A program made the position numbers and the translations under genes. The notes below the pieces were generated by a model. It made no database searches and was not told where the DNA came from. It saw only the letters and a list, made by a program, of their open reading frames with translations. From JAGLQQ01 sp043806135 (GTDB lineage: Bacteria > Omnitrophota > Gorgyraeia > B26-G9), in the NCBI GenBank assembly GCA_043806135.1, contig JAZDHG010000026.1, positions 1-31,205 of the forward strand: 31,205 bases of DNA, read 5' to 3'. Positions 15,001 to 22,493 of the stretch are shown here, piece by piece (the stretch's first letter is position 1; each line of letters opens with the position of its first letter).

Positions 15001-15975
15001 AATGTCTTTACACAGGTCTTCAGCTCTTTTCGTAAACTCTTCAACGCGTTCTTTATTCAAACTTATGGAATGTCTGTTCTTTTCAATTTCCGTGCTGGCA
15101 TTAAGAACTTTGCTATGCAGTCTGTTATATTCCTGCTCCACATTACCAAGAGTTTCTTTAATTGTCTGAAATTCCTGAGACAGACCGACAAGATCATTCT
15201 CTAAATTACTCTGCTCAGTATGATGCTCTTTCTCTTCTTTTTCAAAATCAACTTTTTTGTCATTAAGTATGTTGTATTCATAAAACGTATATTGCGTGTC
15301 CATTGTTTTAAGAGCATCAAATTGCTCTTTATACCGGCGGGCTTTACTTACCTGTCTTTGAATAGAATTCAACTGACGGTTTACTTCAACAATAATATCA
15401 TTAACTCTTAAAAGATTTTCCTCTGTCGCCTCCAATTTCCGCAGTGCTTCATTTTTCTTTTTTTTGTACTTTGTGATCCCGCTGGCTTCCTCAAAAATGA
15501 CCCTGCGTTCTTCCGGTTTTGAGCTTAATATTGCATCAATTCGCCCCTGCTCCAGAAGGGAATATGATTCCGTACCGATTCCCGTGCCCATTAATAATTC
15601 ATTAATATCTTTTAACCGGACTAATGTTTTATTAAGGAGATATTCACTCTCACCGGATCGGTAGAGCCTTCGAGTAATTGTCACTTCATCGTAATCAATA
15701 GGCAGGAGTTTTTCTTCATTAGAAAGAGTCAGGGATACTTCTGCCATATTTACCGGCTGTCGTGTCTCTGTGCCGTTAAATATAACATCTTCCATCTTTG
15801 CGCCACGCATTGATTTTGCGCTTTGTTCACCCAAAACCCATTTTATAGCATCAGAGATATTACTCTTTCCTGTGCCATTAGGTCCGACAATTGCGGTTAC
15901 TCCGGGTTCAAAAATTAGTGTGGTTTTATCAACAAAGGATTTAAATCCGTAGACTTCTAACTTTTTAAAATACAT
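12088..15975 (-). CDS. smc: SMC chromosome-condensation ATPase with a CBM48-type domain in the hinge
   Basis: 1295 aa against about 1170-1190 in most bacteria. The N-terminal head has Walker A GPNGTGKSN (31-39). Coiled coils run from about 170 to 500 and 765 to 1060. The C-terminal head has signature LLSGGEKTL (1189-1197) and Walker B ILDEMDAPLDE (1216-1226). The hinge (about 503-765) is split by an extra domain at about 643-728 (GDFNNW, YKFVVDG, DPDNP) that matches the AMPK-beta/CBM48 glycogen-binding fold. The usual glycine motif ending the hinge (GxxxGG) reads YTQFEMISK here, so hinge dimer contacts may differ. The reading frame is unbroken. AAGGA precedes the ATG. ScpA and ScpB are not in the window. 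SMC loads on DNA and extrudes loops for chromosome segregation; the role of the added domain is unknown. Confidence 0.96.
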   Translation of the reverse strand: MYFKKLEVYGFKSFVDKTTLIFEPGVTAIVGPNGTGKSNISDAIKWVLGEQSAKSMRGAKMEDVIFNGTETRQPVNMAEVSLTLSNEEKLLPIDYDEVTITRRLYRSGESEYLLNKTLVRLKDINELLMGTGIGTESYSLLEQGRIDAILSSKPEERRVIFEEASGITKYKKKKNEALRKLEATEENLLRVNDIIVEVNRQLNSIQRQVSKARRYKEQFDALKTMDTQYTFYEYNILNDKKVDFEKEEKEHHTEQSNLENDLVGLSQEFQTIKETLGNVEQEYNRLHSKVLNASTEIEKNRHSISLNKERVEEFTKRAEDLCKDIENSSKKIADMSEQFKQLESRIASFQSEKNEKEHKLVLKRTAITDIEKLIKETHNSIDASRLKAVNLLAEHAQLKNELTRLSANIHNTNARLLRLRQEKEKTTEELNSVNDELKNKIDEVHELREKLSGEENKSEELNHNRQALEFEINGIKTSIQESKQSLVASQSQLEMLEKLSKNYEGFSDPVKSFMLKKNDHPELFIGVYDVLVNLIEVRTGYELCVELAMGEYLQAVIVENKQLAFRLSEFVEKEGMGRIRFISLDSMQEVIGKSNVIESLRNIVEVIITEEKYKKVITHLLRNTFILENAQAAEESIAPQISSAMFSYHSDFVKKVAVVGDFNNWNISAEAELEAKGQGLWQRLFLLEPGSYRYKFVVDGKWIRDPDNPHIELDAEGMENSVLRVVAPEIENTVIPVFPETINRDEILVTVEGRVYTQFEMISKPAKEQWMGLISQKAQIKHLIEQCANLKNDIADFVRQEEVKQQQLAALEVTLKQLNNILNEEKITLANRDSEKNNIEVIKKKLDDELSIIDLEIDETTLDEQELVEKEKEKKNRLEIIDQETSQNEQEMAAGQEVMSVKTLEREELLVVMAEMKTEFSHLNEQEKALNDNFVILKRNIEEQNSNLQEYSLQKEEALKRTGRLKQDIESLEQNTSLIEEQKIQTQVDLEQTKTQRSALLTRFEEMQNQIKLKDNKLNNIKNNIRDIDVKKVELSFKIEALVNAIQQFYKLDLKQLQIELPQGVDWLAQKEEIDLLRGKIDRLGAVNLAAVEEEEELRERSDFLSSQKEDLVAAKQTLMHAITKINRTTRSLFLETFEKSKVAFKEYFKLLFGGGEAQLFLMEEKDVLESGIEIVVRPPGKKLQSITLLSGGEKTLTAIALLFGVFKIKPTPFCILDEMDAPLDEANIDRFTRVLQEFIKNSQFIIITHNKKTICTADVMYGVTMEEPGISKLVSVKFSEFKEDQESELQPAAI
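13792..14049 (-). other. AMPK1_CBM/CBM48-like domain inside the SMC hinge
   Basis: Codons 643-728 of smc. The order FSYHS, VAVVGDFNNW, GLWQRLFLLEPGSYRYKF, VVDGKW, DPDNP and ENSVLRV reproduces the AMPK-beta glycogen-binding module. W665, K695, W702 and N720 align with the sugar-contacting W100, K126, W133 and N150 of rat AMPK-beta1 (numbers from memory). The insertion lies between the hinge helix ILENAQAAEES and the strand EILVTVEGRVY, where ordinary SMC hinges have a short loop. Confidence 0.88.
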
Positions 15976-16223
15976 TTTATATCCTTATATTAACTTTGGC
16001 AGGGCATTCCCTTGCTTAAAAGAAGTATATCAGATTCCAAAATATCATGCAAGATATTTGATAAAAAAGCATTTATATACAACATATGGTAGCTAAAAAT
16101 AGCGTATTAGCCAATGGCTAATGGTCGATAGTCAATGGCTTAAAAATTTTGCTTATTGTTCTATTTTTATACAATTAGCTATAGGTCATTTTGATTACCT
16201 GAAGCGAATTGTTATATAATTAT
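15976..16223. other. A+T-rich intergenic stretch with short repeats
   Basis: No gene is seen. Around 16110-16140 CAATGGCT-type units recur (CCAATGGCTAATGG, GTCAATGGCT). The smc ribosome-binding site AAGGA lies 6-7 nt before its ATG. Confidence 0.4.
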
Positions 16224-17062
16224 TTAGTTATTTTCTAAATACTTAATTGTTTCCGTTAAAGTGTTGAACGTTCTAGCAATTATCATTTTATCATCATATT
16301 TCTTACATTGTTTAATGATTTCACAAGCATTTTTTTCTATACATAGTACGTCACAAGAAATAGCCCCGATTGCCGCATGCTCAAGATTCCCAAGGTCACC
16401 CTTGGGATCTCTTGTTTTGTCTCGATATTTCAATGTTTGAAATATCGTATAAAACTGACTATAAGGGCACCTTTCCCAGAAAAATTTCCTTTTAAAATCT
16501 ATAGCATCTAATGACCTGCGTGGAAGTTTAATGACTAAATCCAGATTCTCCTCTTTTAAGAAATTATTGATGTAGTCATTCAAAAGATTGTCTCTTTCAT
16601 TTTCAAGTTGTTTTTTAACTGATGGCAATTGTTTTTTCTTTAGCAATTCTCTTATCTTGTTTTCATGATTTATTTTATGTTGCTGTATGTTATTTAAATA
16701 TCGAGGATTTTTACTGAAATACCTTACAATTTTCCCAAACCCTTTTATTTTAAAATTACTAGAAAAAATAGATGATATAGGTTTAAAATTAACTATTTTA
16801 TTTGGTAATTTTATATATCTATAAAATTCATTTTTCATTTCCATATCTACAATGTTAATTATATGTGTCAACTCAACATAACCTAAGTATTCTAGGGTTT
16901 TGATTCACGTTTTTCCTCATCGGCATTAACAGTTTCAAATATATGAGAAAAAGATATGCCTAGCTTAATTTTATTGCTCTGGATAACCTGAAAAAGCTTT
17001 TCTAACTTTTCTTTATTAAGTGTTAGTTCAATTATATCTCTTTGATCTAAATATAAAATCAT
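16224..17062 (-). pseudogene. Frameshifted PIN-like nuclease-type gene
   Basis: Two open segments in adjacent frames read as one protein of about 280 aa. Part 1 runs from ATG 17062 to TAG 16892 (56 aa, starting MILYLDQRDI). Part 2 continues in the frame ending at 16224, from about codon CTA at 16895 (LEYLGYVELTHII...). The break is at AAAACCC (about 16895-16901). The N-terminal MILYLD with D6 and the C-terminal LEHAAIGAISCDVLCIEK resemble the acidic-residue layout of PIN-domain nucleases (D...E/H...D), but the match is by eye. A 215-aa ORF from TTG 16871 would be only the C-terminal part. It is either a true pseudogene, a sequencing error in the A/C run, or programmed slippage. I see no antitoxin-like partner. 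Confidence 0.6.
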
Positions 17063-17276
17063 TTTTTACCAATAAAATCTAATATGCGCACTGCGCTTTT
17101 TCTCTCCCCTTTTGGAATGTCACGCTATATTTTCTTTGGTTTAGACGAAGACATGATGCCTGAGCTCCGTAATCCATGGATGGATTTTCGGAGGCGAGCC
17201 TGCCAAAGGCGGGAGAGTCAGTGAGCCTAAACCATTAGAAAATAAGTGTACATTTTTTAGGGGTGGTTTTTCTTTT

Positions 17277-17310
17277 CCATATTTCTTTTTGCCACCAAAA
17301 AGAAATATGG
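17277..17310. repeat. Perfect 14-bp inverted repeat
   Basis: CCATATTTCTTTTT (17277-17290) pairs without mismatch with AAAAAGAAATATGG (17297-17310) around a 6-nt loop. It carries internal T- and A-runs and could be an element end or a weak terminator. Confidence 0.65.
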
Positions 17311-17423
17311 GCTGGGGTCTAAGGGGCGGCATGCCCCTGCCCCAAACATGCACTCAAAATTTTAAAATTCAACCTACGCAGTTGAAACTTCTATAAAGCT
17401 ATAATTATTATCACTTATTCACT

Positions 17424-17445
17424 CCCACCCCGGGGGTGGGTTTTT
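17424..17445 (+). terminator. C/G-rich hairpin followed by T5
   Basis: CCCACCCC pairs with GGGGTGGG with almost no loop, then TTTTT on the plus strand. No plus-strand gene precedes it, so its role is unclear. Confidence 0.35.
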
Positions 17446-17658
17446 CCCATATACAAAGTTTGCTTTTTCCGGCATTTACGTCTTATGTTTACGATTTTAG
17501 CTCAATTCTTCTATCATAGCAATTTGCAATATCTATGGGCAATACGGCAACCATAACCCCTTTCATAACAATAATAACCGCACATACACCTACGGGGTGT
17601 AGGTATGGTTTAATCATCCTTCAGTTTTCTATACGCTACCCGCTATCCGCTGTTTTTA

Positions 17659-19095
17659 TTACCAATACCTGATCTTTACTCTATAACTTATTGTTTTACT
17701 CTCATTTTTATCCAGCTTTACCATGAATTTTATCGTACTGGCATCTGTTTTTTCATATTTTTGAGTTGATTCAATTATATCCCAATCACCCGGTATAGGT
17801 TCAATTACTTCCACTTCCACAGGCTTGTCCTTATGATTACGCAGATTGATCTGCCACTGCTGTTCTGTGTCAAATCGCTGCACTGAATTACGGGAAAGGA
17901 TACGGTAATCCATCTGCTTCCTCTCGCCTACAATATCAAATGCCTCTCCCATCTTAATTTTTATTTTTTCATCTTTGGGCGTATGCCCGATCCTGTCTTC
18001 ACCGATAAACTGCAGGCTTCCCTGAGCATCTTTTTTATAAGCACGGATAATTCCTGCCGGCAGCGGCATGCCTAAGTTGTTCTCTTTTTTGTTTTCAATT
18101 TCAAGATATACGCCCACTTTCTCATTGGACATTACCTGCCCGGTATATTGATTGCGGAAATACTGCTGCGCTCCGTAATATAACAGCCTTTCTTTTACGG
18201 GGATATCCATTGCACTTAACAATTCAATCTGTTTGGTCTGATTGTTTTTTATGGTCGATTTTCTTTGCAGAGTATATAAATGGTATTCGAAGAAAGCCTC
18301 TTCCCGGAATTCATCTTTTGCGTCCATTTCCGCCATCATTGATTTCATTCTCACGTTCCCGCCCAAATTATCCTGACGCACCCGGTTAAGGTCTCCGGCG
18401 ACGAGTTTTATATCAGCATTATTATATTCCGCTCCGCTTATATTATTTATAGTTACCCAACCGCTCAGGTCACAAATATCATTATCTTTACCGATGATCG
18501 CAATATAATCAGACTTCCAGTTTATACCACCTGTCAAATACGATGCCTCAATCTCCTGCTTTTTATTATTTCTATTTTCAAGCATCCATATAAGCGTTGG
18601 TTTAGCAATAAGATTATTGGGTATCTCGGGGAGAATCACTCTTCCGGGAGCATTGATATGAATCTCTCCGTCAATCTTAAATATCGGACCGGAATTATTA
18701 CTCAACAACTCAGCTTCAAATATCTCTTCTTTACCGGTGTAATAATTCTTATCGATAAGTTTTATTTTCTTACCTATGAATTTATCCATCAGCTTTTGGG
18801 AATTCAACAAATCATATTCATAGTTTTGTTCTATCACTGCCAGTTTATCCGGACTGCTTAGGGATTTTATGTGCACGGTTACGGGATTTATCTGACTTGC
18901 GACATCCATGAACTTCAATTCATGCGTTCCTGATTTAAGCTCAAGGGACCGCACATCCTTAACCAGTCCAAGATCGCTGTTATAAATTGTGATCGCCATA
19001 CTCAACTGATCCTTTGCTGTAGTCTCATAATCAAGAGCCCAAACATTACTGTAAGACATTAAAACAGCTAATAAGCAAAACACCACATTTTTCAT
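17659..19095 (-). CDS. Exported DUF4139-type protein
   Basis: 478 aa. The N-terminus MKNVVFCLLAVLMSYSNVWA is a signal peptide cut before LDYET. The segment YLTGGINWKSDYIAI, followed by LSGWVTINNISGAEYNNADI and KLVAGDLNRV, is the pattern I know from DUF4139 proteins: a beta-rich family with a coiled or beta N-terminal part. No catalytic residues are evident. It is probably periplasmic or cell-surface. AGGAGGT sits 4 nt before the ATG, the strongest ribosome-binding site in the window. The membrane-anchored gene at 19216 precedes it by 120 bp in the same direction. The function is unknown. Confidence 0.78.
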   Translation of the reverse strand: MKNVVFCLLAVLMSYSNVWALDYETTAKDQLSMAITIYNSDLGLVKDVRSLELKSGTHELKFMDVASQINPVTVHIKSLSSPDKLAVIEQNYEYDLLNSQKLMDKFIGKKIKLIDKNYYTGKEEIFEAELLSNNSGPIFKIDGEIHINAPGRVILPEIPNNLIAKPTLIWMLENRNNKKQEIEASYLTGGINWKSDYIAIIGKDNDICDLSGWVTINNISGAEYNNADIKLVAGDLNRVRQDNLGGNVRMKSMMAEMDAKDEFREEAFFEYHLYTLQRKSTIKNNQTKQIELLSAMDIPVKERLLYYGAQQYFRNQYTGQVMSNEKVGVYLEIENKKENNLGMPLPAGIIRAYKKDAQGSLQFIGEDRIGHTPKDEKIKIKMGEAFDIVGERKQMDYRILSRNSVQRFDTEQQWQINLRNHKDKPVEVEVIEPIPGDWDIIESTQKYEKTDASTIKFMVKLDKNESKTISYRVKIRYW

Positions 19096-19215
19096 GACTA
19101 CCTCCTGGTATAATCCTCATACATAAGCTGGATTATACCTGATTACAACGATTATTAAAAGATTACAAAGATTAAACCATTAATCTCCGCACTTGGCAGC
19201 TTTTATTGCCAAAGT

Positions 19216-19983
19216 TTATTGAAAAATTTTTACTAAATTCGCGATATCATCAAATAATTTTTTTGTTTTCGTAAAATCCTGAGTCCCTGCGGTAAAAGTG
19301 AGTAAAATAAAACCATTTTTCGCATTATTAGTAATCGCTATCTGATAACAGCAAAGATCCGTTCTCTTAGGCTTATTATATTGCAATTTATAACGCATTC
19401 CAAATGTTTCTTCTGTCTTAAAAGGTTCCTTAAATTCTAATTTCGCATCCATGGTCTTCATTACTCCCGAAATAACCGCATTAAATAAAAAATCCGTGTC
19501 GGGTACCCCATTTATATTCTGATACGAAATATTAAAATTGCGTAGAATTGTCATGTCTTGCTCTAAATTTGTTTCTTTTACCTGCATATACAGCAGCTTT
19601 TCTTGCGAGCGGATAATCTGCCAGTTTTCAGGATAACAGAAACTGAATCCAAATTTCTGAGATATTTCCCGCTTATATCCTGAAGGAGCAGTTTGCGCAA
19701 GGAAATCATTAAAGGTTACCTCATCTCTAGAATTGCTCTGGGGCGGCTTTAAAGAATATACTTTTCTAGCTAAAAATAAATGCCATAAAAATTTTAGAAT
19801 AAAATGTATCAATATAAATATGGCAAAAACATAAATAAGCGTCTTTATTAATCCCTGCTCTCTTGCGCTAAACGTTACCCTCCCAGAATGCATAATAACA
19901 GAGAAAAATATTACGCACAGGCTCATAAGCAGAATATGGGTAGGAAATAAATTGCGAAATTTTCCTCTAGACATGCATTTCAT
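19216..19983 (-). CDS. Membrane-anchored protein with a PsbP/DcrB-like domain
   Basis: 255 aa. Two hydrophobic segments (about residues 15-32 and 45-68) are followed by a soluble domain from about 85 to 255. FGFSFCYPENWQI at the start of that domain resembles the 'F-x-YP-x-W' opening of PsbP/DcrB/DUF1795-type lipoproteins, and the C-terminal GFILLTFTAGT...TKTKKLFDDIANLVKIF fits the same fold. I do not recognise a specific family. The side of the membrane on which the domain lies is not determined. It precedes the DUF4139 gene and may share envelope functions with it. No good ribosome-binding site is seen; the ATG at residue 4 is an alternative start. Confidence 0.6.
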   Translation of the reverse strand: MKCMSRGKFRNLFPTHILLMSLCVIFFSVIMHSGRVTFSAREQGLIKTLIYVFAIFILIHFILKFLWHLFLARKVYSLKPPQSNSRDEVTFNDFLAQTAPSGYKREISQKFGFSFCYPENWQIIRSQEKLLYMQVKETNLEQDMTILRNFNISYQNINGVPDTDFLFNAVISGVMKTMDAKLEFKEPFKTEETFGMRYKLQYNKPKRTDLCCYQIAITNNAKNGFILLTFTAGTQDFTKTKKLFDDIANLVKIFQ

Positions 19984-20057
19984 TATAAATATTTACATAA
20001 CAGATAGCAAACTTTAATTTAGGGTCTGCTGAAAAACTCATCAGACCTGATTACAGA

Positions 20058-20211
20058 GATTGAAGACAAGATTATATAGATTAAATATAGACGGAAAAAT
20101 CGCTGTAATCTGTTTTTAATCGTTGTAATCATGGGGCATTCTTATTTCCATCTAACTACTTCACTTTTTTGCCTTACAGAAATTATTCCACTTTAAATAA
20201 GAATGACCCAA
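20058..20211. repeat. Dispersed repeat R1, copy 2
   Basis: Same blocks and order as 3904-4062, including the terminal hairpin-like part 20134-20209 bounded by GGGCATTCTTATTT and AAATAAGAATGACCC. The end arms differ from copy 1 but stay complementary in both copies. The GATTACAACGATTA motif also appears inverted at about 19141-19155. Confidence 0.7.
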
Positions 20212-20400
20212 ATAAATTAACCGCAGATTTACCCCGTTAGATGATAGCTTTGTTCTATCTAATGGGGTGGACACAGTCACAAGTAAAAAGGTGAGCGGTT
20301 GCGATGCCCGTATCGGTTTAAAAGGTCGCGGTAACGGCTAGAATGGTCATCAGTCGTCCTTTATTTTTAAACGCAATACTCAGCAGAACGCAATACTGAT
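20212..20400. other. G+C-richer structured non-coding stretch, unidentified
   Basis: No gene is seen. It contains an 11-bp hairpin (CCCCGTTAGAT with ATCTAATGGGG, one G.T pair), CGAT-gcccgt-ATCG, and a direct repeat ACGCAATACT at 20371-20380 and 20388-20397. Its composition differs from the flanking A+T-rich repeats. It matches no RNA family I can name. Confidence 0.4.
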
Positions 20401-20406
20401 TTTTAA

Positions 20407-20487
20407 AGCAACTATTAGTAACCATTATTAACCTTTAGTAACCGATAATAACTGTAAAAAAAAGTGTCAACTATTTCAGGACAAGAC
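20407..20487 (+). repeat. Dispersed repeat R2, copy 1
   Basis: Contains degenerate TAGTAACC units, then a block ending in AACTATTTCAGGACAAGAC. The same block and similar units occur inverted at 28205-28281. Confidence 0.65.
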
Positions 20488-20511
20488 ATTATAAAATATT
20501 CAGGCTAGTGT

Positions 20512-21693
20512 TTATTTTTTGAATTTTTTAATAAGCAGAGGAATTACTTGAAAAAGATCTCCGACAATACCATAGGTAGCTATTTTAAAAATCGGCGCAT
20601 CGGCGTCTTTGTTTATAGCCACGATAATGTCTGATGATTGCATCCCTACTAAATGCTGAATTTGACCTGATATGCCCACAGCAAAATAAATTTTCGGGCA
20701 TACTGTTTTTCCGGTTTGTCCCACCTGATGGGAATATGGCTTATAGCCGCTGTCAACAGCTGCGCGTGATGCTCCAACAGCTGCACCGATCGTTTTGGCG
20801 AATTTTTCAATTAGTTTAAAATTTTCCGAGCTGCCTACTCCGCGGCCTCCGGAAACTATGATATCCGCTTCCGCTATGTTAATTGTCCCTTCAATCTCCT
20901 CGATAATGTCGACGAGAGCTGCTTTGCTTTTAAGCTTTATATCTTTAACATCTATCTCTATGATCTGACCCTTACGCTTTTTATCAACCAATGCTTCTTT
21001 CATCACTTTGTGTCTTACCGTGGCCATTTGTGGCCTGCGGTGCGGACAAATGATTGTTGCCATGATATTTCCGCCGAAAGCCGGCCGGGTTTGAAGCAGC
21101 ATGCCTCTTTCTTCGTCTATATCAAGCTCAGTACAATCAGCAGTAAGTCCTGTTTTCAGTTCAACCGCTACACGGGGAATAAGAGACCGGCCCATCGAGG
21201 TTGCTCCTGTAAGTACGATTTCCGGTTTTAATTTGTGGATAATATAAGTTAATGCCTGGGAATAATACTCTGCCTGATAATCTTTAAGTTTTTCATCATC
21301 AAGAACGTATACTATATCTGCCCCTCGCTCGATAAGTTCTTTTGCCTTAGCCTTGATCCCGCTTCCAAGAAGCACTGCAGCCAGCTTCTGGTTTCTTTTT
21401 TGTGCCAGCTTTTTACCTTCTCCAAGCAGTTCAAAAACCACGGATTGGATAATTCCTTTTTTCTGCTCCGCGAAAATCCAGACATCTTTATAATCATCCA
21501 GGGTAACATCAACCTCTTCTTTTTTTCTTAAAAGAATCGCATCAAATTTACAGCTATCAACACATGCTCCGCATAAAACACACTTATCATTAATAACCGC
21601 CACGCTATTAATCATATCAATAGCATCAAATGGGCATGCTTTTAAACAGAGTTTGCATCCTACACATTTATCTTGAATTACTTCAATAGCCAT
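20512..21693 (-). CDS. etfA: Electron transfer flavoprotein alpha subunit with N-terminal 2[4Fe-4S] ferredoxin domain
   Basis: 393 aa, longer than the usual 310-330 because of an N-terminal ferredoxin-like domain with two clusters: C10-C13-C16-C20 and C38-C41-C44-C48. The ETF alpha body follows. Its C-terminal FAD-binding part shows GGRGVGSSENF, GASRAAVDSGY, HQVGQTGKTVCP and AVGISGQIQH. It starts 2 bp after etfB ends and is the last gene of the operon. Ferredoxin-fused EtfA proteins are known in anaerobes, including flavin-based electron-bifurcating complexes that couple acyl-CoA reduction to ferredoxin reduction. Whether this one bifurcates cannot be told from sequence alone. Confidence 0.93.
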   Translation of the reverse strand: MAIEVIQDKCVGCKLCLKACPFDAIDMINSVAVINDKCVLCGACVDSCKFDAILLRKKEEVDVTLDDYKDVWIFAEQKKGIIQSVVFELLGEGKKLAQKRNQKLAAVLLGSGIKAKAKELIERGADIVYVLDDEKLKDYQAEYYSQALTYIIHKLKPEIVLTGATSMGRSLIPRVAVELKTGLTADCTELDIDEERGMLLQTRPAFGGNIMATIICPHRRPQMATVRHKVMKEALVDKKRKGQIIEIDVKDIKLKSKAALVDIIEEIEGTINIAEADIIVSGGRGVGSSENFKLIEKFAKTIGAAVGASRAAVDSGYKPYSHQVGQTGKTVCPKIYFAVGISGQIQHLVGMQSSDIIVAINKDADAPIFKIATYGIVGDLFQVIPLLIKKFKK

Positions 21694-21695
21694 AA

Positions 21696-22490
21696 TTATT
21701 TAATTTCGCCCTTTAATAGTTCATGCAATTTTGTTGCCACATTTTCCGGTTCACCGTGTAAAATCTGTCCGCCAATGCGAGCAGGCGGGTTGAAAATCTT
21801 GATTACCTGGGTAGGTGATCCGTCCAGACCAATCTTTTTTTCTTCAGCCTTGACATCCTCTGCTGTCCATTTAATAATTTCCGCTTTTTTAGAACGCATC
21901 ATGCCCTTTAAAGAAGGCATCCGCGGCTCATTGATCTCCTTTACAACCGTAAGCACGCATGGCAGCGGTATCTCAATGATCTCATAGCCCTCTTCAACCA
22001 TGCTTTCAATCCGGAATATCTTATTGCCCTTTTTTTCCTTGATCTCTTCTATTTTTTTAACATATGTTGCCTGAGGCATATCAAGCCACACAGAAATCCC
22101 TGGGCCCACCTGAGCTGTATCTCCGTCAATAGCCTGTTTTCCGCAGATAATAACATCAACCTCTCCGAGTTTTTTTATTCCCATTGCCAGGGCATAACTT
22201 GTAGCAAGTGTATCACTGCCGGCAAAAGCCTGGTCAGAAAGAAGGATCCCCTCATCACAGCCAAGTGAGATAGCTTCACGTAACGCTGCCTCAGCCTGCG
22301 GCGGCCCCATAGTAATTACCGTTACTTTACCTTGGAACCTCTCTCTCAGACGCAATCCCTCTTCTATCGCGTACATATCAAAGGGATTGATAATAGACTC
22401 TACTCCGTCCCTTATCAAAGTGTTCGTATCCGGATTGATCCGGATATCAGTAGTGTCCGGAACTTGTTTTATACAAATAACTATGTTCAT
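21696..22490 (-). CDS. etfB: Electron transfer flavoprotein beta subunit
   Basis: 264 aa, normal length. It opens MNIVICIKQVPDT, as EtfB does, and has the nucleotide-binding region CGKQAIDGDTAQVGP. In plain ETF this region binds AMP; in bifurcating ETF it binds a second FAD. ETF beta pairs with EtfA to carry electrons to or from the acyl-CoA dehydrogenase. It lies 3 bp after the acyl-CoA dehydrogenase gene and 2 bp before etfA, so all three are one transcript. Confidence 0.93.
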   Translation of the reverse strand: MNIVICIKQVPDTTDIRINPDTNTLIRDGVESIINPFDMYAIEEGLRLRERFQGKVTVITMGPPQAEAALREAISLGCDEGILLSDQAFAGSDTLATSYALAMGIKKLGEVDVIICGKQAIDGDTAQVGPGISVWLDMPQATYVKKIEEIKEKKGNKIFRIESMVEEGYEIIEIPLPCVLTVVKEINEPRMPSLKGMMRSKKAEIIKWTAEDVKAEEKKIGLDGSPTQVIKIFNPPARIGGQILHGEPENVATKLHELLKGEIK

Positions 22491-22493
22491 TTT

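Larger units (their letters stand above)
17063..17658. other. Gene-free, palindrome-rich intergenic region
   Basis: About 600 bp without a convincing gene; a 70-codon minus ORF here is built from hairpins. It contains CTCCG...CGGAG around ATCCATGGAT (about 17166-17195), CCTGCC-AAA-GGCGGG (about 17198-17213), a 14-bp perfect hairpin (17277-17310), GGGGC/GCCCC (17323-17337), a C/G-rich hairpin with T5 (17424-17445) and CGCTA-type short tandem units (about 17630-17650). It looks like remnants of mobile or extragenic repeat elements. Confidence 0.55.

Noticed and set aside
16224..16871. Intact 215-aa gene with TTG start
   Set aside because: The upstream frame supplies the missing MILYLD N-terminus, so the ORF is better read as the tail of a frameshifted gene.
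17141..17353. 70-codon minus-strand ORF
   Set aside because: It lies across several palindromes and has no protein-like composition or ribosome-binding site.
20330..20365. CTGATGA on the minus strand, suggesting a hammerhead ribozyme
   Set aside because: No GAAA core segment or matching stems could be placed around it.
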